From positions 1 through 64,000 of the forward strand of contig NZ_BAAAFW010000092.1 in assembly GCF_039523735.1 (NCBI RefSeq): DNA of 64,000 nt, in the 5' to 3' direction. The stretch comes from Tatumella punctata (GTDB taxonomy: Bacteria; Pseudomonadota; Gammaproteobacteria; Enterobacterales; Enterobacteriaceae). The position numbers and the translations under genes were made by a program. How positions within the stretch are numbered: the stretch's first letter is position 1; each line of letters opens with the position of its first letter. The notes below the pieces were generated by a model. That model searched no databases and was not told the origin of the DNA. It worked only from the letters and a program-made list of their open reading frames with translations. Positions 34,465 through 42,381 of this stretch are shown piece by piece.

Positions 34465-35211
34465 ATGGCCGACTGGTGTGAAGGTAAAGTTATCGCGGTA
34501 ACACACTGGACAGAAGCGCTTTTCAGCCTGAAAGTGAAGGCTCCGGTAAGATCCTTTGTGGCTGGCCAGTTTGCAAAACTGGCGCTGGAGATCAACGGTG
34601 AACGGGTACAACGGGCCTATTCTTACGTCAATGCACCCTCAGATGATGAACTGGAGTTCTATCTGGTGACTGTCCCGCAAGGAAAACTAAGCCCGTCCCT
34701 GCATCAGTTACAAACCGGAGACTCTCTGTGGGTGACCGCGGACGCCGCCGGTTTTTTTGTCTGTGATGAGCTGCCGGATTGTGAAACTCTGTGGATGCTG
34801 TCGACAGGCACCGCGATCGGTCCTTATTTATCGATATTACAACAGGGTACAGGACTGGAGCGTTTCGATAATATCGTGCTGGTTCACGCAGCCCGCTATG
34901 CCGCAGATTTAAGTTACCTGCCGCTGATGCAGCAGTTACAACAGCAATTTAATGGGAAACTGCGTATCCAGACCATCGTCAGCCGCGAAGAAAATACTGG
35001 CAGCCTGACAGGGAGGATCCCGGCGCTGATTGAGAATGGTGAGCTGGAACAGGCAACCGGACTGACGATATCTGCTGATAACAGTCATATAATGTTATGT
35101 GGCAATCCGCAGATGGTCAGGGACACTCAACAGGTATTAAAATCGACACGTCATATGACTAAACACCTGCGCCGTAAACCGGGCCATATCACCAGTGAGC
35201 ATTACTGGTAA
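34465..35211 (+). CDS. fpr: ferredoxin/flavodoxin-NADP+ reductase Fpr
   Basis: FAD enzyme passing electrons from NADPH to flavodoxin or ferredoxin, used in radical enzymes and oxidative-stress repair. FAD-binding RAYSYVN, NADP motif STGTAIGPYLS, and C-terminal LRRKPGHITSEHYW that closes over the flavin. 248 aa, equal to E. coli. The frame is open to 34420, but MADWCEGKV at 34465 with GAGGAG upstream fits the family. In E. coli part of the SoxRS regulon; the upstream AGCAAATAATGGCAAAG is a weak possible SoxS site. Confidence 0.96.
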   Translation: MADWCEGKVIAVTHWTEALFSLKVKAPVRSFVAGQFAKLALEINGERVQRAYSYVNAPSDDELEFYLVTVPQGKLSPSLHQLQTGDSLWVTADAAGFFVCDELPDCETLWMLSTGTAIGPYLSILQQGTGLERFDNIVLVHAARYAADLSYLPLMQQLQQQFNGKLRIQTIVSREENTGSLTGRIPALIENGELEQATGLTISADNSHIMLCGNPQMVRDTQQVLKSTRHMTKHLRRKPGHITSEHYW

Positions 35212-35260
35212 TACTGGCCAGACATCAATAAACGCCGGAAATCTATTCAGAGATAGCAGG

Positions 35261-35845
35261 ATGAAAAACAGGATATATCGCTGGTTATACTACTGTATGT
35301 CTTTACTGGCAGGACAGGCCGTCTGTGCCACTCCGCCGCCAGTAGCACCGAAGACAGCCCCTTATGTACAACCCGGCGCTCCGGTATTTAGCGATACTAT
35401 CCCGTTATTTCGCGAAAAATTTAATCTTGCTAATCCGCAGTTGCCTCTTGCCGAATACCGGACCGTCGACACGGGTCAGATACAGAATGTTGTGGTACTG
35501 GCAGCCAGCAGAATAAACCGCTCAGTGTATTCTTCTGCCGCACTCGAACCCGGTACCGGAAAAATCAAGACCTTGCAAATCACCTGGGTTCCCCACAGAC
35601 AGGCGGACGAAAAAGCCTCGCGGGATCTGGCGTTACATTATATGGCGGCGCTGATCCGTTTCTTTTCCCCCCAACTTTCTGAACAAGACAGCACCAAAAA
35701 ACTGGAATCATTACTCCGGGCCGCAAAAGGGAAAACCACGTATTTTGATGCCGAAGGCGCACTGCGCTATGTGGTTGCAGAACGGGAAGATAAAGGTTTA
35801 ACTCTGGCAGTAGAACCTGTCAGGCTGATGCTCGATAACTCATGA
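35261..35845 (+). CDS. yiiQ: periplasmic protein YiiQ (DUF1454)
   Basis: Unknown function. 194 aa with an N-terminal signal peptide (about residues 1-21, ending in AVCA) and a soluble remainder beginning with a proline-rich stretch. It lies between fpr and tpiA, matching YiiQ position in E. coli, and the sequence fits the DUF1454 family. The start at 35261 follows GCAGG; upstream frame to 35195 would overlap fpr and break the signal peptide. Confidence 0.88.
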   Translation: MKNRIYRWLYYCMSLLAGQAVCATPPPVAPKTAPYVQPGAPVFSDTIPLFREKFNLANPQLPLAEYRTVDTGQIQNVVVLAASRINRSVYSSAALEPGTGKIKTLQITWVPHRQADEKASRDLALHYMAALIRFFSPQLSEQDSTKKLESLLRAAKGKTTYFDAEGALRYVVAEREDKGLTLAVEPVRLMLDNS

Positions 35846-35965
35846 TTTGCTTATGTTTCATGACGAAAAACAAAGCAGTAAGTGCTTTTGAGACTTATAA
35901 TGTTTCACAGACACTATTGCCTGCCGGCAGTAGTATTCAATGAATCGCGTAACGCGGAGGATATG

Positions 35966-36736
35966 ATGCGACATCCATTAGTTATGGGCAACTGGAAGCT
36001 GAATGGTAGTAAACATATGACTGGCGAACTGATTGCTGGTCTGCGTAAAGCATTATCTGGTATTGAAGGTTGTGGTGTGGCAATTGCCCCGCCGGTGATT
36101 TATCTCGATCAGGCCAGACATGCAATCTCCGGAAGTCATATTGCTCTCGGCGCGCAAAACGTTGATATCAATCTTTCAGGCGCTTTCACCGGTGAAGTCT
36201 CTGCCGATATGCTCAAAGATATCGGTGCAAAATATATTATTATCGGCCACTCAGAGCGTCGTACCTATCATAAAGAAAGTGACGAGCTTATCGCTAAGAA
36301 ATTTGCAGTATTAAAGCAGACAGGGCTGACTCCGGTGCTTTGTATCGGTGAAACCGACGCCGAAAATGAAGCCGGTAAAACAGAAGAGGTTTGTGCCCGC
36401 CAGATAGATGCTGTGCTTAATACCCTGGGCGCTGAAGCCTTCAGAGATACGGTGATTGCCTATGAACCCGTCTGGGCAATTGGTACCGGAAAATCAGCAA
36501 CCCCGGCGCAGGCGCAGGCAGTGCATAAATTTATCCGCCAGCATATCGCCAAAAAAGATGCGGCAATCGCCGGGCAAGTCATCATTCAGTACGGCGGATC
36601 GGTGAATGATAAGAATGCGGCAGAATTATTTACTCAGCCAGATATCGATGGTGCGCTGGTAGGCGGAGCATCTCTGAAAGCGGATGCTTTTGCTGCTATC
36701 GTCAATGCCGCAGCCGCCGCTAAAAAAGCAGGATAA
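35966..36736 (+). CDS. tpiA: triose-phosphate isomerase TpiA
   Basis: Interconverts dihydroxyacetone phosphate and glyceraldehyde-3-phosphate in glycolysis, and so links glycerol use to the trunk pathway. Active-site lysine in GNWKLNG, histidine in GHSERR, glutamate in YEPVWAIGTG, phosphate loop GGSVN. 256 aa. Start chosen at 35966 (MRHPLVMGN) by family; an ATG one codon earlier is adjacent and the frame is open to 35882. GGAGG precedes. Convergent with cdh. Confidence 0.98.
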   Translation: MRHPLVMGNWKLNGSKHMTGELIAGLRKALSGIEGCGVAIAPPVIYLDQARHAISGSHIALGAQNVDINLSGAFTGEVSADMLKDIGAKYIIIGHSERRTYHKESDELIAKKFAVLKQTGLTPVLCIGETDAENEAGKTEEVCARQIDAVLNTLGAEAFRDTVIAYEPVWAIGTGKSATPAQAQAVHKFIRQHIAKKDAAIAGQVIIQYGGSVNDKNAAELFTQPDIDGALVGGASLKADAFAAIVNAAAAAKKAG

Positions 36737-36752
36737 TCTCTCATTGCTGAAT

Positions 36753-36779
36753 AACGGCGCATCATGCGCCGTTATTTTT
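36753..36779 (+). terminator. tpiA terminator overlapping the cdh 3' end
   Basis: AACGGCGCA / TGCGCCGTT stem with a TCA loop, followed by ATTTTTC. The TCA loop is the complement of the cdh stop codon, so the hairpin covers the last codons of cdh on the other strand. Confidence 0.9.
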
Positions 36780-37568
36780 CTTCAGTATTTCACACTGATG
36801 ATCCTGTAATTCCTCGGCAGAGCCTGTATTCCCTGTCAATAATTGTTTTCTGAGAGCCAGTAATACCAGCTGACCATCGGGTAATTCTGTCAGAGCAAGA
36901 CCATAATCTCCCATGTGTTCAGCCGCGCCCGGAATTTCCTGTGCGACCCGTATAAATACACTCTGTTGATCCAGTTCCTCTGGTGTCAGCGTCCGGATTA
37001 AGTAAGGATGTGACCTCAGGGTATATTGCTGCCAGTGTGATGATAAATCAGGCGTTAATCCTGCCATCTGTCGGGCAATATCCGGACGAAGGCAGGACAT
37101 ATGTATATGTAATTGATTTTGTGTCCGGCCCGAGGCTGAATTGATGGTCATCGCCAGATCGCTGTCTTGCACCGGTGACTGATTTTTTTCTGACAGCAGA
37201 TGCCGTTCATGCCATGCAAGAGAGAAGAAATTAGCAGTCTGGCTATCAAGCAACCGGGGGCTTTCGATACCTGATATTTTTGCCACTGGCATTAACAGAT
37301 ACTGTAGCGGACCCACCCTGTCTTTAAATAAAACATATCCCGCGGCCAGGTCGACTTTTTCACAGGGTGCCGGACGATGATTCTTTTCCATCTCCGGCAC
37401 ACACTGCTGGCTGACAAACTTCCACAGAACGTCAGAATGATCATGAAGCCGCGGTGCCAGCAAGAAGACCACCAGCAGGATAATAACGCACACCACTGCC
37501 AGCCAAAGTTTTACTTTACCTGCAGATACCATAAACCCTTCCATCCCCCTGTTTAACCAGACCTTCAT
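36762..37568 (-). CDS. cdh: CDP-diacylglycerol diphosphatase Cdh
   Basis: Hydrolyses CDP-diacylglycerol to phosphatidate and CMP at the inner membrane. One N-terminal membrane segment (about residues 20-40), then a periplasmic domain with HIT-like catalytic HIHMSC and the conserved QTANFFSLAWHER and GRTQNQLHIH. 268 aa; the true start may be M9 or M13 (MVSAGKVKLW), giving a shorter cytoplasmic tail. Tail-to-tail with tpiA, just downstream of sbp on the same strand with about 35 nt between. Confidence 0.93.
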   Translation of the reverse strand: MKVWLNRGMEGFMVSAGKVKLWLAVVCVIILLVVFLLAPRLHDHSDVLWKFVSQQCVPEMEKNHRPAPCEKVDLAAGYVLFKDRVGPLQYLLMPVAKISGIESPRLLDSQTANFFSLAWHERHLLSEKNQSPVQDSDLAMTINSASGRTQNQLHIHMSCLRPDIARQMAGLTPDLSSHWQQYTLRSHPYLIRTLTPEELDQQSVFIRVAQEIPGAAEHMGDYGLALTELPDGQLVLLALRKQLLTGNTGSAEELQDHQCEILKKNNGA

Positions 37569-37603
37569 GTTACTTTAATCAGGGGGAAAGTCATCCGGGA
37601 TAA

Positions 37604-38593
37604 TTATGGTTTCATTATCTGATCGTAGGTGCCACCGTCGCTGAAGTGTGTTTTCTGTGCCGCCGTCCAGCCACCGAATTTATTATCAATAGTAAATAAT
37701 TTAACCGGTTTAAATTCATTAGCAAATTCCTTAGCTACCGCCGGATCACGCGGGCGATAATAATTTTCCGCCGCGATCTTCTGTCCTTCCGGTGAATACA
37801 AATACTTCAGGTAATCTTCAGCGACCTGACGGGTGCCACGCTCATCCACAACTTTATCGACAACGGCGACGGTAGGTTCAGCAAGGATGGACTCACTCGG
37901 TGTGATAATTTCAAATTGCTGATCTTTGAGTTTGTTTTTTGCCAGATAAGCTTCATTTTCCCAGGCAATCAGTACATCACCGATACCACGTTCGGCAAAA
38001 GTATTGGTCGCGCCACGGGCTCCGGAATCCTGCACAGTAACGTTTTTAAATAACGCTTTGACGAAATCCTGAGCTTTTTGCGGAGAACCGTCGTTATGGT
38101 CAAGGGCATAACCCCAGGCAGCAAGATAGTTCCAGCGGGCCCCGCCGGATGTTTTAGGGTTAGGGGTGATCACGGAAACACCTGGCTTGATCAGATCATT
38201 CCAGTCATGAATATTTTTGGGGTTTCCTTTACGTACCAGGAACACGATCGTAGAGGTATAGGGGGCAGAATTATCCGGTAATTTCTTGATCCAGCCCGGA
38301 TTAATCCGTCCGCTGTTAGCAATAGCATCGACATCCGACTCCAGTGCCAGCGTGACCACATCTGCCCGGATGCCGTTAATCACGGAAGTCGCCTGTTTGC
38401 CGGAACCACCATGTGACTGACGAATAATCACATTATCACCGGTTTCCTGCTTGTAATGCGCACTAAAGGCTTTGTTATATTGTTCGTAAAATTCTCTGGT
38501 CGGATCATAAGAGACATTCAGTAATTGAATATCTTTCGCCAGCGTACTGCCGGATACCATCAGCAAAGCTAATCCAACATGCCACTTTTTCAT
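37604..38593 (-). CDS. sbp: periplasmic sulfate-binding protein Sbp
   Basis: Captures sulfate for the CysTWA ABC transporter. Signal peptide about residues 1-19 (LLMVSGSTLA-K), then the sulfate-binding fold with LLNVSYDPTREFY, SHGGSGKQ and PNPKTSGGARWNYLAAW. 329 aa, as in E. coli. Lies after pfkA as in E. coli; expected to belong to the CysB regulon, though I do not identify a CysB site. Confidence 0.96.
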   Translation of the reverse strand: MKKWHVGLALLMVSGSTLAKDIQLLNVSYDPTREFYEQYNKAFSAHYKQETGDNVIIRQSHGGSGKQATSVINGIRADVVTLALESDVDAIANSGRINPGWIKKLPDNSAPYTSTIVFLVRKGNPKNIHDWNDLIKPGVSVITPNPKTSGGARWNYLAAWGYALDHNDGSPQKAQDFVKALFKNVTVQDSGARGATNTFAERGIGDVLIAWENEAYLAKNKLKDQQFEIITPSESILAEPTVAVVDKVVDERGTRQVAEDYLKYLYSPEGQKIAAENYYRPRDPAVAKEFANEFKPVKLFTIDNKFGGWTAAQKTHFSDGGTYDQIMKP

Positions 38594-38739
38594 ATTATGC
38601 CCCCTGTGTTATAGAGCAACAGGTTGGCATAATCATCAAAATAACTTAAAGAACTAAAAGGTCGTTTTTATATCACAAATGAATAAACGAGAGATCGGGG
38701 GAGAGCTGCCGGCAGAACTTCCTCCGGCAGGCAAAGCGG

Positions 38740-39702
38740 TTAATACAGCCTTTTCGCGGTATCAAGCATGTCACGACGGAACGGACGCTTCATATTTTCT
38801 ATGGCATCAATAATATCGTGGTGAACCATTTTTTCGTTCTGTACACCGACACAGCGTCCGCCATATCCCTGTAATAACAGATCAATAGCATAGGTCCCCA
38901 TACGGGATGCGAGTATACGGTCATAAGCACAAGGTGCTCCGCCGCGCTGAATATGTCCCAGCACTGTCGCACGGGTTTCACGGCCGGTCTCTTTTTCGAT
39001 ATACCGTGCCAGTTCGCTGGCATCACAGATAAGTTCAGTAATAGCGACAATCGCGTGTTTCTTACCTTTCGCAATGCCGGCTTTAATTTCCTCGACCAGC
39101 TCTTCGCGGGTATAAGGGATTTCCGGTACCACAAAAAACTCACAACCTCCGGCAATAGCTGCCGACAAGGTCAGGTCACCACAGTGCCGGCCCATCACTT
39201 CAACAATAGAAATACGCTGGTGAGAAGATGAGGTATCACGTAATCTGTCGATAGCTTCTACCACCGTTTCCAGAGCAGTATGATAACCGATAGTATAATC
39301 GGTACCGGCAACATCGTTATCAATAGTTCCCGGCAACCCTATACAGGGAAATCCCATTTCTGTCAGCCGCTTAGCGCCCATATAAGAACCATCACCGCCG
39401 ATAACCACCAGCGCATCCAGTCCGCGTTTTTTCATATTTTCGATAGCAATTTGCCGGGTAGCCTCTTCACGAAACTCCGGAAAACGGGCAGACCCCAGAA
39501 AAGTACCACCGCGGTTAATCATGTCTGAAACACTGTAACGATCCAGACTGACCATCCGGTCTTCATACAGCCCGAGGTAGCCATCATAGATCCCAAAAAC
39601 TTCCAGTCCCTGGCCTAATCCTGTCCGGACCACACCACGGATAGCCGCATTCATACCAGGGGAGTCTCCGCCGCTGGTTAATACACCGATTTTTTTGATC
39701 AT
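38740..39702 (-). CDS. pfkA: 6-phosphofructokinase I PfkA
   Basis: ATP-dependent phosphorylation of fructose-6-phosphate, the committed glycolytic step. ATP motif TSGGDSPGMNAAIRG, catalytic aspartate in PGTIDNDVAGTD, effector and substrate residues in MGRHCGDL. 320 aa, like E. coli. Start MIKKIGVLTSGG. Its own promoter region of about 200 bp separates it from fieF. Confidence 0.98.
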   Translation of the reverse strand: MIKKIGVLTSGGDSPGMNAAIRGVVRTGLGQGLEVFGIYDGYLGLYEDRMVSLDRYSVSDMINRGGTFLGSARFPEFREEATRQIAIENMKKRGLDALVVIGGDGSYMGAKRLTEMGFPCIGLPGTIDNDVAGTDYTIGYHTALETVVEAIDRLRDTSSSHQRISIVEVMGRHCGDLTLSAAIAGGCEFFVVPEIPYTREELVEEIKAGIAKGKKHAIVAITELICDASELARYIEKETGRETRATVLGHIQRGGAPCAYDRILASRMGTYAIDLLLQGYGGRCVGVQNEKMVHHDIIDAIENMKRPFRRDMLDTAKRLY

Positions 39703-39900
39703 GACAACCTCTGGATAGTTTGAAGCTAAGGGTTAATCTTTTCAGTCAACGCGGTCACTGTGTACCGGCGCCTGCAAATAAGAGCTGATCTTGCTTAATA
39801 GTATACCAAACGTAGCTGACAGGATTGATTTAGGTCACTCAATACCCGTTGTTGCGCAATCATAACTGTTACAGAAAAAATTTAACATTTGATCTGTAAA

Positions 39901-40803
39901 CTAAAAAATAAATTTTCCCCTTTTCTCCTCTGGGACAGAAGACGAAGGGTCCTGATGGATAATGACATCCGCGGCCGGAAAACAGGCTTTCAGTGCCTCT
40001 TCCAGCTGATCGGCCCGCTGATGTGCCATCACTAATGGCAGGTCATCTTTCATCTCTAAATGCAATTGTATAAATTTCGTCGGCCCTGACTGACGGGTTC
40101 GCAGATCATGTGCGCCGCAGACCCCCTGCCACTGAGAAACGATGCTGATTATCTGCTGAATTTCCTCATCCGGCAATGCTCTGTCCAGTAAGGCCTGGAC
40201 GGCTTCATAGCCCATACGTACCGCAGAAATAAGGATGTAAATACCAATCCCGAAAGCGAATAACGCATCCGCTGCCGTAAATCCATACCAGCTGAGCAGC
40301 AGTGCAATCAGGATAGCACCATTCATTAATACGTCGGACTGATAGTGAAGCATATCGGCGCGGATCGCCTGACTATGTGTTTTTCTGACGACCCGGCGCT
40401 GAAACGTCACCAGTATCAGTGTCGAAACTAAAGCAATCAGCGTGACAATCACTCCGACCAGCGGTGCCCGAAAATTTCCGGGGGTAATAAAATGCTGAAT
40501 ACTGGTCAGGAAAAGAAACAAGGCTGATCCACTGATAAACATACTCTGGGCTAAGGTCGCCAGGGATTCAGCTTTACCATGGCCAAAGGTATGGTCATCA
40601 TCTGCCGGTTGCAGAGAATAACGGACGACCAGCAGATTCGTCAGTGAAGCCCCGATATCAACTAATGAATCTACCAGCGCAGCCAGCACACTCACAGAAC
40701 CGGTATACCACCAGGCTATCGTTTTCATGATCAGTAACAGCGAGGCCAGCACGGTAGCCGCAATCGCGGCACGAGTGACCAGCCTGGCATAAGAGGTGTC
40801 CAT
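39901..40803 (-). CDS. fieF: cation-efflux protein FieF (CDF family)
   Basis: Exports Fe2+/Zn2+ from the cytoplasm in exchange for protons. Six membrane segments, with the site-A metal ligands D45 and D49 in TM2 and the HYQSD motif in TM5. Cytoplasmic C-terminal domain with GVCGAHDLRTR and a histidine near HLEMK. 300 aa, as in E. coli. In E. coli cpxP is the direct neighbour; here a fimbrial island lies between. Confidence 0.95.
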   Translation of the reverse strand: MDTSYARLVTRAAIAATVLASLLLIMKTIAWWYTGSVSVLAALVDSLVDIGASLTNLLVVRYSLQPADDDHTFGHGKAESLATLAQSMFISGSALFLFLTSIQHFITPGNFRAPLVGVIVTLIALVSTLILVTFQRRVVRKTHSQAIRADMLHYQSDVLMNGAILIALLLSWYGFTAADALFAFGIGIYILISAVRMGYEAVQALLDRALPDEEIQQIISIVSQWQGVCGAHDLRTRQSGPTKFIQLHLEMKDDLPLVMAHQRADQLEEALKACFPAADVIIHQDPSSSVPEEKRGKFIF

Positions 40804-40896
40804 AAGGCTTCCTGAGTTTCTTAACCATCCGCAGAGAATAGCCTAAAGCACTTATTGTGGCGATCAGCGGGCGGGTGAGCAGCAGGAAAGAGAGTT

Positions 40897-40927
40897 ACTC
40901 AGGGCAAAGGTATCGATTGCCCTGAGT
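40897..40927 (-). terminator. fimbrial operon terminator
   Basis: Perfect 10-bp stem ACTCAGGGCA / TGCCCTGAGT with an 11-nt loop, 14 bp after the last fimbrial gene. On minus it is followed by AACTCTCTTTCC, a weak T-tract. Confidence 0.75.
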
Positions 40928-40941
40928 GGTCAATCACCGGA

Positions 40942-41475
40942 TTAATTATAACTTATAGTAAAGACTGAACTGGCATTGGCCTGCCCGGCAGTAACCAGAC
41001 TGGCGGTACTGATATAACGGGCATAAAAATGAAAGGTCGCATTACCGCTGGCATCCGCCGTCACAGTCCGTGACGCGTCAGATAACCCCAGACGGCTCAT
41101 ATCATCATTCAGGAGCTCGATGGCAACATTTTTGGCCGTGTCATTCCCTGAATCAATCGCCAGCAGATTACTGCTGCCGTCAGCAATATTTCCGGTAAAA
41201 ATAATACTGATAGCGACAGCAGGGCAGCCTTCCAGCTGAATTGAGAATGGCTTTTCTGGCGAGACTTTCCCCGCGCTACCATTGAGTGTGGGTGTAGCCC
41301 AGCTACCAAGCTCAACAAAAAAGTTCTGACTTCCCGCCGAAGCGGTGCAGGTTTGTTCTGTCACATTACCCCGCAGTACCAAATCGGCACCGGTCGCGAA
41401 ACAATGACCGGACAAAAAAAGAGAAAGCAATGAGCCGACGGCTATCGCCGGTAAAGATCGTCGTAATGTTTTCAT
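40942..41475 (-). CDS. minor fimbrial subunit
   Basis: Pilin of the chaperone-usher class, 177 aa. Signal peptide about residues 1-27 (SGHCFA-T), the pilin disulfide C43/C84, and the typical C-terminal beta-strand ending in FTISYN that the chaperone grips. Last gene of a five-gene operon, 9 nt after the adhesin-like gene. By position it resembles the final minor subunit (E-type) in long polar fimbria operons, perhaps a tip adaptor or terminator. Exact role cannot be told from sequence. Confidence 0.85.
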   Translation of the reverse strand: MKTLRRSLPAIAVGSLLSLFLSGHCFATGADLVLRGNVTEQTCTASAGSQNFFVELGSWATPTLNGSAGKVSPEKPFSIQLEGCPAVAISIIFTGNIADGSSNLLAIDSGNDTAKNVAIELLNDDMSRLGLSDASRTVTADASGNATFHFYARYISTASLVTAGQANASSVFTISYN

Positions 41476-41484
41476 CGCGACATC

Positions 41485-42366
41485 CTAGTTCCACGAGATA
41501 TTGAGCAGAGCATGACTGCTGAAGGTGCCGGCAACTGGCTTATTACCGGTGACATTCACCGGGATCGCCTTAATCGGGATACTCGCCTGACCAGTACTGT
41601 CCAGTGTGAGTTCATATCCTCCCGATAATGCATTCGGTGTCAGTGGCTGAACCGCAGGATCATTTGCCCCGGCACTGACTAAAAAACCGACATCTTTATT
41701 GGAAGAAACCAGCATATTTCCTGAAGCAGAATCCGTGGTCATACGCAGATACGCCAGTCCTGTTGTTGCCGGCGTACAGCTGATATTCAGGGTGCGCTGC
41801 TGGACTGTGACGCCTGACGGTTTTCCGCCGGCACCGGCACTGTAAAGGGCTGCCGAGGAAATATCACCAAAATCCATCACACTGTTATTCAGGCTCAGAT
41901 CGCAACTTCCGGGCACCGGCACCGGAGGAACATAACCACCTGAGCAGACACCGGGCAGGCGATCATGACTTTCAGAAGATGATGTCTTCTGATACTGAAA
42001 AAGACATGCATTAACTGTTATCCCTGGTTTTGCTAACCCGGCGGTACCGCTAATGGTTTTTCCTGACAGACCATTAATAAATGCTACCGCCTGCTCCGAA
42101 CCAAATGCCGAAGGCGATCCCTGGCCTAATATAATGAATTTTATTGAGCCGATATTATTATCGGTAATTTGCATCCCCAGAGAAATACCACAAGCCGAAG
42201 CTCCGAAACATAAAGCTCCGGGATAGGTTACAGTTGCCGATGAATTATTAATCACAATACCATTCGGTCCTATCGACCAGCTAAAGGCATCCACTCGGAT
42301 CATACTCATTGCTCCCTGCATCCAAAACAGAGGTAATAAAAAAATTATCCATTTATATCTGAACAT
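41485..42366 (-). CDS. two-domain fimbrial tip adhesin candidate
   Basis: 293 aa. Signal peptide to about residue 21. N-terminal domain about 22-145, with cysteines C53, C59, C121 and C141 and no similarity I recognise. A proline linker PPVPVPG (147-153) follows, then a C-terminal pilin domain (154-293) with the pair C155/C197 and the end strand LLNISWN. This lectin-linker-pilin plan is that of tip adhesins such as FimH. It lies directly after the usher, as in LpfD-type operons. The receptor is unknown. Confidence 0.8.
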   Translation of the reverse strand: MFRYKWIIFLLPLFWMQGAMSMIRVDAFSWSIGPNGIVINNSSATVTYPGALCFGASACGISLGMQITDNNIGSIKFIILGQGSPSAFGSEQAVAFINGLSGKTISGTAGLAKPGITVNACLFQYQKTSSSESHDRLPGVCSGGYVPPVPVPGSCDLSLNNSVMDFGDISSAALYSAGAGGKPSGVTVQQRTLNISCTPATTGLAYLRMTTDSASGNMLVSSNKDVGFLVSAGANDPAVQPLTPNALSGGYELTLDSTGQASIPIKAIPVNVTGNKPVAGTFSSHALLNISWN

Positions 42367-42381
42367 AACTTTCTCCTGAAT

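Noticed and set aside
38706..38730. CTGCCGG/CCGGCAG hairpin after pfkA as a terminator
   Set aside because: Overlap with the spacing is right, but no T-run follows on the minus strand; unsupported beyond a short inverted repeat.
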